Origin: Pseudonocardia autotrophica
GTDB taxonomy: Bacteria; Actinomycetota; Actinomycetes; Mycobacteriales; Pseudonocardiaceae
Direction: 5' to 3'
Assembly (NCBI RefSeq): GCF_000717175.1
Contig: NZ_JNYD01000014.1
Span: 87,527 to 151,526 of the forward strand
Length of the DNA stretch: 64,000 bases
Shown here: positions 51,558 through 59,740 of the stretch, in pieces
Layout: every line of letters begins with the position of its first letter
Numbering within the stretch: the first letter of the stretch is position 1
Notes under the pieces: generated by a model
The model's input: only the letters and a program-made list of their open reading frames with translations
Databases searched by the model: none
Told to the model about the DNA's origin: nothing
Translations under genes and position numbers: made by a program

Positions 51558-52292
51558 GTGCGCCGACTGCTGCCGCGGGACCCCGCGCCCGCCGACCCCG
51601 CCGAGCTCGCCCCGGAGGACCTGCCGGAGGTCTACGCCTACCCGCCGGACCCGGGCCGGCCGTGGGTCCGCGTCAACTTCGTGTCCAGCCTGGACGGCGC
51701 CGTCTCGGTCGACGGGCGCTCGGGCGGCCTGGGCACGCCCGCGGACAAGGCGGTGTTCGGCACCCTGCGCCGGCTCGCCGACGTCGTGCTCGTCGGCGCC
51801 GGCACCGCGCGGGCCGAGCGCTACCGCGGGGCCCGGAGGCCCACGATCGGCCGGGACACTCCCCCGCCCATCGCCGTCGTCACCGGGTCGGCCGGGCTCG
51901 ACCCGTCCCTCGGGCTGTTCACGGACACGTTCGTGCCGACCATCGTGCTCACCACGGGCGAGGCCCCGGCCGAGCGACGGGCGGCACTGCGCGCAGCCGG
52001 CGCCGACGTCGTCGAGCTGCCGGACCTCGGCCCGGCCACCCTGCTCGGCGAGCTGGAGCGGCGCGGGCTGCGCAGGGTGCTCTGCGAGGGCGGCCCGGGG
52101 CTGCACGGCGACCTGATCGCCGCCGGCGCCGTCGACGAGCTCTGTCTCACCCTCTCCCCGCTGCTCGCCGCGGGCGACGCCGGCCGCATCGCGCACGGGC
52201 CCGGCGGCCGGGCCCCCGAGGGGATGGCGCTCGCGTCGGTCCTCGAGGAGGACGGCACGCTGCTGCTGCGCTACGTCCGCGCGGCGACGTGA
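51558..52292 (+). CDS. Pyrimidine reductase family protein (RibD C-terminal type)
   Basis: A 244-residue dihydrofolate-reductase-like protein of the RibD_C family. RVNFVSSLDGAVSVDGRSGGLG, FGTLRRLADVVLVGAGTARAE and VLCEGGPGLHGDLIAAGAVDELCLTLSPLLAAG are diagnostic. It may reduce a riboflavin or deazaflavin precursor, or be a RibD paralogue as in mycobacteria. The start is inferred as GTG 51558; frames upstream lack conserved residues. It is divergent from the iron operon and could share its control region. Confidence 0.87.
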   Translation: MRRLLPRDPAPADPAELAPEDLPEVYAYPPDPGRPWVRVNFVSSLDGAVSVDGRSGGLGTPADKAVFGTLRRLADVVLVGAGTARAERYRGARRPTIGRDTPPPIAVVTGSAGLDPSLGLFTDTFVPTIVLTTGEAPAERRAALRAAGADVVELPDLGPATLLGELERRGLRRVLCEGGPGLHGDLIAAGAVDELCLTLSPLLAAGDAGRIAHGPGGRAPEGMALASVLEEDGTLLLRYVRAAT

Positions 52293-52406
52293 GGGCGACA
52301 ACCCGCCGATCGGGTGATGTGGCGTGAGGGTGCGGGAGCCCGGCCCGTCGGATGCTGTGTACGGCGCCGGACACCGGCGCACCCCACGGTTCTCCGAGGA
52401 GTACGC

Positions 52407-52928
52407 ATGAGCAGCAGCACCGGCAGCACCACCGGCGGCACCCCCGCCGCCGCCACCCCGTCGACCTCGGCCGGCGCGGGCACCTCGGGCAGCCCGGGCC
52501 GGCTGGCCGAGGAGACCGCCCAGGGCCGCACGACGATCGCGGCGTCCGTCGTCCAGAAGATCGCGGGCATCGCGGCGCGGGAGATCTCGGGCGTCTACTC
52601 GATGGGCGGCGGCCTGTCCCGGACGTTCGGCGCGCTGCGCGAGCGCATCCCGGGCGGCGGCACCGGCGCGTCGAACATCGCGGGCGTGCAGGTCGAGGTC
52701 GGCGAGAAGCAGGCCGCGATCGACCTGGACATCGTGGTGGAGTACGGTGCGTCCATCGTGGACCTCGCGCGCGCCGTGCGGCGCAACGTGATCACCGCGG
52801 TGGAGCGCATGACCGGGCTCGAGGTCATCGAGGTCAACATCGCGGTCAACGACATCCACCTGCCCGAGGAGGACGGTCCCGAGGCCCCGCCCGTGCCGGC
52901 CACGCCGGCGCCGTCGCGCGTCGAGTGA
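52407..52928 (+). CDS. Asp23/Gls24 family envelope stress protein (first)
   Basis: A 173-residue protein. After a Ser/Thr/Gly/Ala-rich leader of about 60 residues, the Asp23 domain runs AASVVQKIAGIAAREISGVYSM, VEVGEKQAAIDLDIVVEYG and RNVITAVERMTGLEVIEVNIAVNDI. Asp23 proteins assemble near the membrane and help envelope stress resistance. ATG 52407 has CGAGGA six bases upstream. It heads a seven-gene operon with nearly every neighbour overlapping by four bases. Confidence 0.92.
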   Translation: MSSSTGSTTGGTPAAATPSTSAGAGTSGSPGRLAEETAQGRTTIAASVVQKIAGIAAREISGVYSMGGGLSRTFGALRERIPGGGTGASNIAGVQVEVGEKQAAIDLDIVVEYGASIVDLARAVRRNVITAVERMTGLEVIEVNIAVNDIHLPEEDGPEAPPVPATPAPSRVE

Positions 52929-53284
52929 CGGGCGCGGGGACGAGCGGCTCGCGGGCGGCCGACGACGAGCTGGCCCGCCGGGTCGCCGAGCTGGTCGCCG
53001 CGCACCCCGCGGTCGTCCGGCTCGACGGCGGGATCTTCGGCGCCGTCGCCACCTACCTGCCGGGGCACCGGCTCGTCGGCGTGCGCGTCGACGAGCACGG
53101 CGGGCCGGTCGAGGTCGCCGTCGTGCTGTCCCTCGCCGCGCCGATCCCCGAGGTCGTGGCCCAGCTGCGGGCCCGGGTGGCGGCGGTGGCGGGCGGGCGC
53201 CCGGTCGACGTCACCGTGTCCGACGTCGTCGCCGGGCCCGACCCGCAGGGCGGGCCGGTCGCCCCGGTGGAGATCGGCCCGTGA
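52925..53284 (+). CDS. Asp23-operon small protein of unknown function
   Basis: A 119-residue soluble protein with GTG start 52925 overlapping the previous stop (GTGA). The fold-like stretch RLDGGIFGAVATYLPGHRLVGV followed by VEVAVVLSLAAPIPEVVAQL resembles the alpha/beta pattern of Asp23 domains, perhaps a diverged copy. No signal peptide or membrane helix is present. Its role should be linked to the other Asp23 proteins by operon position. Confidence 0.8.
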   Translation: MTGAGTSGSRAADDELARRVAELVAAHPAVVRLDGGIFGAVATYLPGHRLVGVRVDEHGGPVEVAVVLSLAAPIPEVVAQLRARVAAVAGGRPVDVTVSDVVAGPDPQGGPVAPVEIGP

Positions 53285-53619
53285 CCGACGGGGACTCCGG
53301 CCCGGAGGCGTGGACACGCGAGGAACGGGCGGCCTACCGCGCGTTCGTCCGCGACCACCACCCGGACCGCGGCGGCGATCCCGAGGCGTTCGTCGAGGGC
53401 CTCGCCCGCCTCCGGGCGGCGCGGGCGGCGCCCGCCCCGGGGACGCCCGACGACCGGCGCTACGACGCGCCGGTCGAGATCGTCCCCGACCTGCCGCTGG
53501 CGGTGCGGATCGTCGTCGCGGCGATCCGGACCGCCCGCGCCCGGGCCCGCACCCGCGTGGACCGGCCCACCTCCCACCCAGGTCGCCCCGACCCAGATCC
53601 AGGAGCGGAACGAGAATGA
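53281..53619 (+). CDS. J-domain-like (HPD motif) small protein
   Basis: A 112-residue protein. The stretch EERAAYRAFVRDHHPDRGG and the following DPEAFVEGLARLRAAR match helix II, the HPD loop and helix III of a DnaJ J domain; helices I and IV are absent. The C-terminal half has a hydrophobic, arginine-rich helix (LPLAVRIVVAAIRTARARAR) that could lie on the membrane. GTG start overlaps the upstream stop (GTGA). It could recruit Hsp70 (DnaK) to the Asp23 complex. Similarity is by eye only. Confidence 0.75.
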   Translation: MTDGDSGPEAWTREERAAYRAFVRDHHPDRGGDPEAFVEGLARLRAARAAPAPGTPDDRRYDAPVEIVPDLPLAVRIVVAAIRTARARARTRVDRPTSHPGRPDPDPGAERE

Positions 53620-53795
53620 CTGCCACCCAGACCGGCCTGCTGGCGGGTCTCCTGCTCGGCCTGGCCGCCGCCTTCGGCGGGTTCGTCGCCTTCGTCATCG
53701 TGCTGGTCCTCGGCGCGATCGGGCTCGCGGTCGGCCGGTTCCTCGACGGCGAGCTCGACCTGTCCGGCGTCCTCGGCCGGGCCCGCGACAAGTGA
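53616..53795 (+). CDS. DUF2273-like small membrane protein
   Basis: A 59-residue protein with one long hydrophobic hairpin (LLAGLLLGLAAAFGGFVAFVIVLVLGAIGLAVG) and a short charged tail (LSGVLGRARDK). Small proteins of this type (DUF2273) usually lie in Asp23/AmaP operons and may help anchor Asp23 at the membrane. ATG 53616 overlaps the previous stop, and the stop overlaps the next GTG. Confidence 0.85.
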   Translation: MTATQTGLLAGLLLGLAAAFGGFVAFVIVLVLGAIGLAVGRFLDGELDLSGVLGRARDK

Positions 53796-54226
53796 GCGCC
53801 CCGGCTGCGGCCGGCCCGGTGCCTGCCCCCGCGAGCCGGCCGCCCGCCGCCGTCGCGCTGCCCGGCTGGGCGCCCGACGCGGACGAGCGCGGGAACCTGG
53901 ACATCGCGCCGGCCGTGCTGCGCAAGATCGTCGAGCACGCGACCGACCTGGTCCCCGGCACGCTGCACCGCGAGCGCCGGGTGGCCGGGGTCGAGGTGGG
54001 CGACGCCGGCCCGCGGGCGCGGGTCAGCGCGACCGGCGACGCCGTCGACGTCCGGCTCGAGCTGGCCTGCGCCTATCCCGCCCCCGTGCGCGAGACCGTC
54101 GCGGCGGTGCGGGACATGGTCGCCACCGAGCTCGAGCGGATCTCCGGGTACCGGGTCCGCTCGCTCGCCGTCACCGTCTCCGGCCTGCGCGAGCCCACCC
54201 GGCCCGCGCAGCCCCGGATCCGATAG
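53792..54226 (+). CDS. Asp23/Gls24 family envelope stress protein (second)
   Basis: A 144-residue second Asp23 protein. A proline/alanine leader of about 30 residues precedes GNLDIAPAVLRKIVEHAT, AVDVRLELACAYPAPVRETV and VATELERISGYRVRSLAVTVSGL. GTG start 53792 overlaps the small membrane protein stop (GTGA). Having two Asp23 paralogues in one operon suggests a hetero-oligomeric layer rather than a homopolymer. Confidence 0.9.
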   Translation: MSAPAAAGPVPAPASRPPAAVALPGWAPDADERGNLDIAPAVLRKIVEHATDLVPGTLHRERRVAGVEVGDAGPRARVSATGDAVDVRLELACAYPAPVRETVAAVRDMVATELERISGYRVRSLAVTVSGLREPTRPAQPRIR

Positions 54227-54236
54227 GGAGGTCCAC

Positions 54237-54782
54237 GTGCGCGTGCTGCTCCGCACGCTGGCGCCGCTGCTGGGCCTGGCCCTGGCGGCGGTCGGCGTGA
54301 TCCTCGTGATCGAGGTCGTCGCCGCCTGGGTCCGGCCCGCCGGCCGCGGGCTCGTGGTGCCGTGGCCGGCCTGGCAGGCCGCGCTCTCCGGGCTGCCCTG
54401 GTCCGCCCGACCGGTGATCGTCGTGTCGATCTGCGTGGCCGTGGTCGGGCTGCTGCTCCTGCTGATCGCCCTGCTCGCCCGCCGGCACGACGTCGCGCTC
54501 ACCGCGCCCACCCCGGAGATGACCGTGGCGACCTCGCCGCGGGTGCTCGCCCGCCTCGTCGGGCGGACCGTCCGGGAGTCCGACGACGTCGCGGCGGCCA
54601 CCGTGAGCGCCTCGGCCCGCAAGATCGTGGTCCGGGCCGAGGGGTGGCCCGACGCCGGCGGCGGGTTCGCCGGGCTGACCGACACCGTCCGCGGCCGCGT
54701 CTCGACCCTGCTCGACGAGCTGCCCCTCGCCCGGCGGCCGCGCGTCGCCGTGTCCACCCGCGGCCGGAAGGAGCCCCGATGA
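54237..54782 (+). CDS. Alkaline-shock-type membrane protein (AmaP-like, DUF6286)
   Basis: A 181-residue protein with two membrane segments at about 8-30 (APLLGLALAAVGVILVIEVVAAW) and 60-83 (VIVVSICVAVVGLLLLLIALL). A cytoplasmic alpha/beta domain follows (VSASARKIVVRAEGWPDAGGGF). GTG start 54237 has AGGGAGG six bases upstream, so it has its own ribosome site within the operon. The layout is like AmaP, the membrane anchor of Asp23. Confidence 0.82.
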   Translation: MRVLLRTLAPLLGLALAAVGVILVIEVVAAWVRPAGRGLVVPWPAWQAALSGLPWSARPVIVVSICVAVVGLLLLLIALLARRHDVALTAPTPEMTVATSPRVLARLVGRTVRESDDVAAATVSASARKIVVRAEGWPDAGGGFAGLTDTVRGRVSTLLDELPLARRPRVAVSTRGRKEPR

Positions 54783-55447
54783 GCACGCCGACCGAGGTGC
54801 CGGCAGGCAGCGACCCGGGCACGGAGACCGCCGCCCCGCCGCGGCGGGTCCTGCGCGGCTCCCGGAAGGCCGTCGCCCGGTCCGCCAACCTCGATCGCGT
54901 GTGGCTCGCGCTGCTCGGGTTCGTGCTGCTCGCCGCGGGCACCCTCGCGGCCCTGCTCGGTTTCGGCGTGTTCGGCACCGGCCGCGCCGCCCGGCCGCTG
55001 CTGGACCCGCTGATCGTCGACGCCCTCCGCGCGCAGCAGCAGCTGTGGCGCTGGGTCGCGATCGCGGCCGGCGTGGTGCTCATGGTGCTCGGGCTGTGGT
55101 GGGCCGTGCGGTCCCTGCGCCCGGAACGCCGCCCCGACCTGCTGCTCGAGGAGGACCCGGACACCCAGCTCCTGGTCACGGCCGGGGCGCTCGCCGAGGC
55201 CGTCGCCGACCGGGCGGCCGCGCTGCCCGGCGTCGGGAAGGCGCGGGCCCGGATGGTCGGCTCGTCCGGCACCCCGGCGTTGCGGCTGACGGTGTGGGTC
55301 ACCGACGAGGCCGACGTCGCCGAGGTGTGCCGCCGGCTGGAGAACGAGGTCGTCGCCGAGGCCCGGCGCTCGCTCGGTCTCGCGCACCTGCCGGTCGCCG
55401 TCCGGCTGGAGCTCGACTCGGTCACGCACGCTCCCCGCGTCGCGTGA
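54779..55447 (+). CDS. amaP: Alkaline shock response membrane anchor protein, AmaP-like
   Basis: A 222-residue protein with two membrane helices at about 42-64 (VWLALLGFVLLAAGTLAALLGFG) and 86-106 (LWRWVAIAAGVVLMVLGLWWAV). The soluble C-terminus contains ALPGVGKARARMVGSSGTPALRLTVWV. AmaP proteins anchor Asp23 at the membrane in firmicutes. ATG 54779 overlaps the previous stop (ATGA). This is the last gene of the operon before an independent dehydrogenase gene. Confidence 0.85.
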   Translation: MSTPTEVPAGSDPGTETAAPPRRVLRGSRKAVARSANLDRVWLALLGFVLLAAGTLAALLGFGVFGTGRAARPLLDPLIVDALRAQQQLWRWVAIAAGVVLMVLGLWWAVRSLRPERRPDLLLEEDPDTQLLVTAGALAEAVADRAAALPGVGKARARMVGSSGTPALRLTVWVTDEADVAEVCRRLENEVVAEARRSLGLAHLPVAVRLELDSVTHAPRVA

Positions 55448-55455
55448 CCTCTGGT

Positions 55456-55461
55456 TAGCCT
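55456..55461 (+). promoter_or_regulatory. -10 element for the leaderless 3-hydroxybutyrate dehydrogenase gene
   Basis: TAGCCT ends 7 bases before ATG 55469. No Shine-Dalgarno is present. Confidence 0.5.
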
Positions 55462-55468
55462 CGACGGC

Positions 55469-56233
55469 ATGACGCGCAGCACCGATCCGGTCCTGTCCGG
55501 CCGCACCGCCCTCGTCACCGGCGCGGCGAGCGGGATCGGGGCGGCGATGGCCCGCCGGCTCGCCGCGGACGGGGCGCGGGTCTACGCCGTCGACCTGTCC
55601 GTCGACGCGGTGAAGGCGCTGGCCGCCGAGGTCGACGGGATCGAGGCCCTGCCCTGCGACCTCACCGACCTCGCGGCCGTCGACGCCCTGCCCGGGGACG
55701 TCGACGTCCTGGTCAACAACGCCGGCCGGCAGCACGTCTCCCCCATCGAGGACTTCGACCCCGACCTGTTCCACCAGATCCTCACGATCATGCTGGAGGC
55801 GCCGTTCCGGCTGGTCCGGCGCGTGCTCCCGCACATGTACGGGCGGGAGTGGGGCCGGATCGTCAACGTCTCCAGCGCGCACGGGCTGCGCGCCTCGCCC
55901 TACAAGTCGGCCTACGTGGCGGCCAAGCACGGGCTGGAGGGGCTGTCGAAGGTCACGGCGCTGGAGGGCGCGCCGCACGGCGTGACCAGCAACTGCATCA
56001 ACCCCGCGTACGTCCGGACGCCGCTGGTGGAGAAGCAGATCGCCGACCAGGCCCGCCACCACGGCCTCGACGAGGACGAGGTCGTGGAGAAGATCATGCT
56101 GACCCCCGTCGCGGTGAAGCGGCTGATCGAGCCGGAGGAGGTCGCCGAGTTCGCGAGCGTGCTGTGGGGCCCCGCGTCGGCGTCCATCTCGGGCGTCTCG
56201 CTCGTCCAGGACGGTGGCTGGACGGCCCACTAA
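55469..56233 (+). CDS. 3-hydroxybutyrate dehydrogenase (SDR)
   Basis: A 254-residue SDR. TGAASGIG is the cofactor motif, NNAGRQHVSPIEDF a hydroxybutyrate dehydrogenase signature, and the catalytic residues are in NVSSAHG and YVAAKHG. NPAYVRTPLVEKQIADQA is the diagnostic substrate-loop region. It interconverts 3-hydroxybutyrate and acetoacetate with NAD, serving ketone body or PHB turnover. Leaderless start from TAGCCT is likely. It lies between the Asp23 operon and a lipoprotein gene. Confidence 0.91.
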   Translation: MTRSTDPVLSGRTALVTGAASGIGAAMARRLAADGARVYAVDLSVDAVKALAAEVDGIEALPCDLTDLAAVDALPGDVDVLVNNAGRQHVSPIEDFDPDLFHQILTIMLEAPFRLVRRVLPHMYGREWGRIVNVSSAHGLRASPYKSAYVAAKHGLEGLSKVTALEGAPHGVTSNCINPAYVRTPLVEKQIADQARHHGLDEDEVVEKIMLTPVAVKRLIEPEEVAEFASVLWGPASASISGVSLVQDGGWTAH

Positions 56234-56268
56234 CCGCCGGTTCACCGGTGGCCGGGCAGACTGGGAGC

Positions 56269-57849
56269 GTGGGGGCCCGGGCACGCGTCGTGATCGTCGC
56301 GCTCCTGGGCGTGCTCGTGCTGGCCGCGTGCTCGGTCGGGCCCTCGCAGCGCCCGCCGGTCGCGGTGCGCGGCGAGACCACCTCCGGGCCGCCGCCGACC
56401 ACCGCGGCCGTCCCCGCCGACCCGGACGCCCTGCCCGCGCCCCAGGACCAGGACCCGCTCGTCGACTACGCGGACTGCACCGCGGACACGGTCGAGGCGG
56501 TGGCCGCGGCCGGGTTCCCGGTCCCGGCCGGCCGCGCGCTCTCCGCGAGCTGCGGCGAGCTCTCCGTCTCCACCGACCCGGCCCGCCCCGCCGCCGGCGC
56601 GTCGCGGCTCGGCGTGCTGCGCGTCGCGGCCGCCGGCGCCCCGCGCACCCGCCCGGCGCTCGTCGTGGTCGGGGACAGTGCGGGCGGCGGCTCGGCCCGC
56701 TCCGCCGGCCGCCTGGCCACCCTGGTCTCCGACACCGTGCTGGCGCAGTACCAGCTCGTCGGGCTGGACCGGCGCGGGACCGGCAGCGACCTCATCGACT
56801 GTGCCCCGCCCGAGGCCCGAGCGGCGATCACCGACACCCCGCCGGTCGGCGGCGCGACCGACCTCGGCCCGCTGCTCGAGCAGGCGCGCTCGGTCGTGCA
56901 GGACTGCTACCTGCTGCTCGACAACACGATCAGCTCGTACCGCACCGCGTCCACCGCCGCGGACCTCGAGCAGCTGCGGACCGCGCTGCGCGTCGACCGG
57001 CTCGACGTCGTCGGGATCGGCGACGGGGCCAGCGCGGTCGCGGCGTGGGCGGCGGCGCACCCGCGGTCCGTCGGCCGCGTGGTGCTGGACTCCCCCGTCG
57101 ACCTGGTGTCCGACGAGCCGGAGCGCAGCGAGGCCCGGGCCGGGGCGGCCGAGGCCACCTTCGACGCCTTCGCGGCCGCGTGCGTGGCCCGGGGCGGCTG
57201 CCCGCTCGGGTCCGACCCGCGGGCCGCGGTCGCCGGCGTCGTCAGCGGGCTGGGCACGCGCCCGCTCGCCTCGGCCGACGGCGACCGGCTCACCGCGGGC
57301 GGCGCGCTCGCCGCCCTGCGCGCGGGCCTGGGCGAACCCGCCCGTTGGCCGGCGCTCGCGGCCGGGCTGGCCGCGGCCGGCTCCGGCGACCCCACCGGCC
57401 TGATCGCCTTCCTCGCCCCGGTGCTCGGCGCCGGCGGGACGTTCGACGACGAGCTGGCCACCGCCTGCAACGACACCACCCGCCGGCTCGCCCCGCCCGA
57501 GGTCGCGCAGCTCGCCGACCGCTGGTCGCGGCAGTACCCGCTGTTCGGGGCCGCCGCGGCGCAGCGGCTGCTGGCGTGCGGGCCCTGGCCGGCGTCGACG
57601 GGCGCGCCGACCCTCACCGCACTGCCCGCGGACACCCCGCCGGTTCTCGTGCTGGGCACGGCGGCCGACCCGCGCGCCCCCCAGGACGGCTCCCGCCGGG
57701 TGGCGCAGCTGCTCGGCCGGAGCTCCTTCGTCGGCTGGCAGGGGGCCGGGCAGGGGGCCTACCCGCGCAACGCCTGCGTGACCGCCCTGGTCGAGCAGGT
57801 GCTCGTCGCGGGGTCGGTCCCCCGCGACGGCACCGTCTGCCCCGCCTGA
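56269..57849 (+). CDS. Secreted alpha/beta hydrolase-fold lipoprotein, probably catalytically dead
   Basis: A 526-residue lipoprotein; lipobox LVLAAC with Cys21 and a Pro/Thr-rich linker. The fold matches the tripeptidyl-aminopeptidase/SlpD group: QLVGLDRRGTGSDLIDC and ATACNDTT are conserved. The nucleophile elbow, normally GxSYG, reads GIGDGAS, so the Ser is replaced by Gly. The His near the end, normally GHG, reads GQG. The Asp (AADPRAPQD) remains. Enzyme activity is therefore doubtful and binding or structural use is more likely. GTG 56269 is preferred over GTG 56248 because it gives a standard signal peptide. Confidence 0.85.
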   Translation: MGARARVVIVALLGVLVLAACSVGPSQRPPVAVRGETTSGPPPTTAAVPADPDALPAPQDQDPLVDYADCTADTVEAVAAAGFPVPAGRALSASCGELSVSTDPARPAAGASRLGVLRVAAAGAPRTRPALVVVGDSAGGGSARSAGRLATLVSDTVLAQYQLVGLDRRGTGSDLIDCAPPEARAAITDTPPVGGATDLGPLLEQARSVVQDCYLLLDNTISSYRTASTAADLEQLRTALRVDRLDVVGIGDGASAVAAWAAAHPRSVGRVVLDSPVDLVSDEPERSEARAGAAEATFDAFAAACVARGGCPLGSDPRAAVAGVVSGLGTRPLASADGDRLTAGGALAALRAGLGEPARWPALAAGLAAAGSGDPTGLIAFLAPVLGAGGTFDDELATACNDTTRRLAPPEVAQLADRWSRQYPLFGAAAAQRLLACGPWPASTGAPTLTALPADTPPVLVLGTAADPRAPQDGSRRVAQLLGRSSFVGWQGAGQGAYPRNACVTALVEQVLVAGSVPRDGTVCPA

Positions 57850-57853
57850 GAAT

Positions 57854-57957
57854 CGCAGTATGGAACCATAACGCGCTCTTTGACGTCTCCTGATCGCGTT
57901 ATGGAACCATAATGCGATCAGGAGCGGCGCGATCGCGCATTATGGTTCCATAACGCG
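57854..57957. repeat. Cluster of three palindromic repeats (TTATGG-CCATAA family)
   Basis: Three copies of a 22-base palindrome with core TATGG(AA/TT)CCATA flanked by CGC/GCG: 57854-57875, 57895-57916 and 57936-57957. The third is inverted relative to the first two. The middle copy is extended by flanking arms into a 38-base near-perfect palindrome (57887-57924). They fill the convergent gap between the lipoprotein gene and the betaine binding-protein gene, and the AT-rich core stands out from the 70+% GC neighbourhood. They could act as bidirectional terminators or be a REP-like family. Confidence 0.85.
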
Positions 57958-57962
57958 AGCGT

Positions 57963-58937
57963 TCACGACGTGTCCGGGCCGATGAAACCCTTGGAGATCA
58001 TCCAGTCCCGGGCGACGATGCCCGGGTCCTCGCCGTCGACGTCGACCCTTTTGCCGAGCTCGATCATCTCGTCGTTGTTCAGGGCCATGGCCACGGGCTG
58101 CATGACCTGCTCGATCTCCGGGTGCTCGCGGTAGGTCTCCTCCCGGAGCACCACGGCGATGTTGTACTGCGGGAAGAACTTCTTGTCGTCCTCGAGCACC
58201 GCCAGGTTCAGCCCCGCGATCCGCCCGTCCGTCGTGAAGATCTCCCCGAAGTTGCACGTGCCGTTGGCGATGCCGGCGTAGATCGCGCCGGTGCCGAAGG
58301 TCTTCACCTCCGTGGGCTGGAACCCGTAGGTCTTCTCCACACCCGGCAGCCCGTCCTGACGGCTGGCGAACTCCGTCTCGACGCAGAACACGCCCTGGTC
58401 CGGGTTCTGCTCGAGGAACTCCGTCATGTCGGAGTTGCTCTTGAGGTTGTGCTGCTGCGCGTAGGCCTCGGTGGTGCCGAAGGCGTAGGTGTTGTTCAGC
58501 TCGGAGTACGGCAGCCAGCGCAGCCCGTTCTGGGCCAGGTCCTCGTCCCGGACCGCCTCGTACTGCTTCTGCTCGTCCGGGATCGGGTCGGTGTGGCCCA
58601 GGTAGTTGATCCACCCCGTGCCGGTGTACTCCCAGGTCAGGTCGATGTCCCCGGTCTTCAGGGCGAGCCGCGAGTTCGACGAGCCCTGGATGTTGGTGAG
58701 GTCGCGGACGTCGGCGCCGGCCGCCGAGAGCGCCAGCTCGGCCATGTAGCCGACCAGGATCTGCTCGGTGAAGTCCTTCGAGCCGACGGTGAGCGTCACC
58801 CCCTCGAGCGCGGGCACGGGTTTGATCGACCCCGGCGTGACGGTGAAGGGGACGGCGGTGTTGGTCTCGAGGCCGCACCCGGCCAGCACGGCCGCCGAGG
58901 CGAGCGTGGCCACGGCGGCGGCGACCCTGCGGATCAC
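57963..58937 (-). CDS. Glycine betaine/choline ABC transporter substrate-binding lipoprotein (OsmF/OpuCC type)
   Basis: A 324-residue binding protein; signal peptide with lipobox VLAGC (Cys21). VGSKDFTEQILVGYMAEL, DIDLTWEYTGTGWINYLG and TYAFGTTEAYAQ are family patterns. It binds betaine or other quaternary-ammonium solutes. GTG 58937 overlaps the permease stop by four bases. It is the last gene of the four-gene importer, in the order permease, ATPase, permease, binding protein. Confidence 0.94.
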   Translation of the reverse strand: MIRRVAAAVATLASAAVLAGCGLETNTAVPFTVTPGSIKPVPALEGVTLTVGSKDFTEQILVGYMAELALSAAGADVRDLTNIQGSSNSRLALKTGDIDLTWEYTGTGWINYLGHTDPIPDEQKQYEAVRDEDLAQNGLRWLPYSELNNTYAFGTTEAYAQQHNLKSNSDMTEFLEQNPDQGVFCVETEFASRQDGLPGVEKTYGFQPTEVKTFGTGAIYAGIANGTCNFGEIFTTDGRIAGLNLAVLEDDKKFFPQYNIAVVLREETYREHPEIEQVMQPVAMALNNDEMIELGKRVDVDGEDPGIVARDWMISKGFIGPDTS

Positions 58938-59740
58938 TGCTCCGCTCCCTTCGGGGCCAGCCACCGCTCCGCCATGCCGCCGAGCCAGTCGACGAGGAGG
59001 GCCAGCCCGATCGCGAGGACCGCGCCCACGTACATCACGGAGTTGAGCTGCAGCTTGTAGCCGGTGTCGATCAGCTCGCCCAGCCCGCCGCCGTTGACGA
59101 AGAACGCCAGCGTGGCCGTGCCGACCGCGAGCACCAGCGCCGTGCGCAGGCCGGCGAGGATCAGCGGCACCGCGAGCGGCAGCTCGACGCGCATCAGCAC
59201 GCCGCCCGCCGACATCCCGATACCGCGCCCGGCGTCGATCAGCGAGCGGTCGACCTGCTGGATGCCGACCATCGTGTTCCGCAGCACCGGCAGCAGCGTG
59301 TAGAAGACCAGCGGGATCGCCACGGCCCACAGGCCCTCGATGCCCGACCACAGGAAGAACAGCACGATCACGCCCAGCGCGGGCGCGGCCTGCCCGATGT
59401 TGGCGATCGCCAGGAACACCGGAGCGAGCCACTTCAGGGCGGGCCGGGTGAGCGCGATGCCCAGCGGCACCGCGATGGCCACCACGAGCAGGCTGACCAC
59501 GATCGTGATCAGGATGTGCTGGCCGAGCAGGGTCATGATCGTCGGGAGGTTGAGGGTCTCCCGCTCGTTGGCGTTGAGCTCGCTGGACAGCGCCCAGATG
59601 ACGACCGCGGCCACGATGACGACGACGGCGATCGGCTGGAAGAACAGCCGGAACCGGTCGGACCGCGAGGTGACGCTGGGCCTGCGCTCGACGGCGCTGG
59701 TCTTGCTGACGCCGGGGAAGCCCTCCGCGACCGCGGTCAT
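58934..59740 (-). CDS. Glycine betaine-type ABC transporter permease (OpuCB/OpuCD type)
   Basis: A 268-residue permease. After a cytoplasmic leader, segments include IAVVVIVAAVVIWALSSEL and ITIVVSLLVVAIAVPLGIAL. FYTLLPVLRNTMVGIQQVDRSLIDAGRGIGMS is the typical ATPase-contact loop. ATG 59740 overlaps the ATPase stop (ATGA). It is longer than the other permease of the operon, with one or two extra N-terminal segments. Confidence 0.94.
   Translation of the reverse strand: MTAVAEGFPGVSKTSAVERRPSVTSRSDRFRLFFQPIAVVVIVAAVVIWALSSELNANERETLNLPTIMTLLGQHILITIVVSLLVVAIAVPLGIALTRPALKWLAPVFLAIANIGQAAPALGVIVLFFLWSGIEGLWAVAIPLVFYTLLPVLRNTMVGIQQVDRSLIDAGRGIGMSAGGVLMRVELPLAVPLILAGLRTALVLAVGTATLAFFVNGGGLGELIDTGYKLQLNSVMYVGAVLAIGLALLVDWLGGMAERWLAPKGAEQ

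Noticed and set aside
52595..56284. A 1229-residue minus-strand open frame over the Asp23 operon
   Set aside because: It is antisense to eight overlapping genes with clear domains; its composition is typical of a high-GC shadow frame.
57854..57957. Three regularly spaced repeats as a mini CRISPR array
   Set aside because: The repeats are palindromic, one is inverted, spacers are only about 19 bases and partly palindromic, and no cas genes are nearby.
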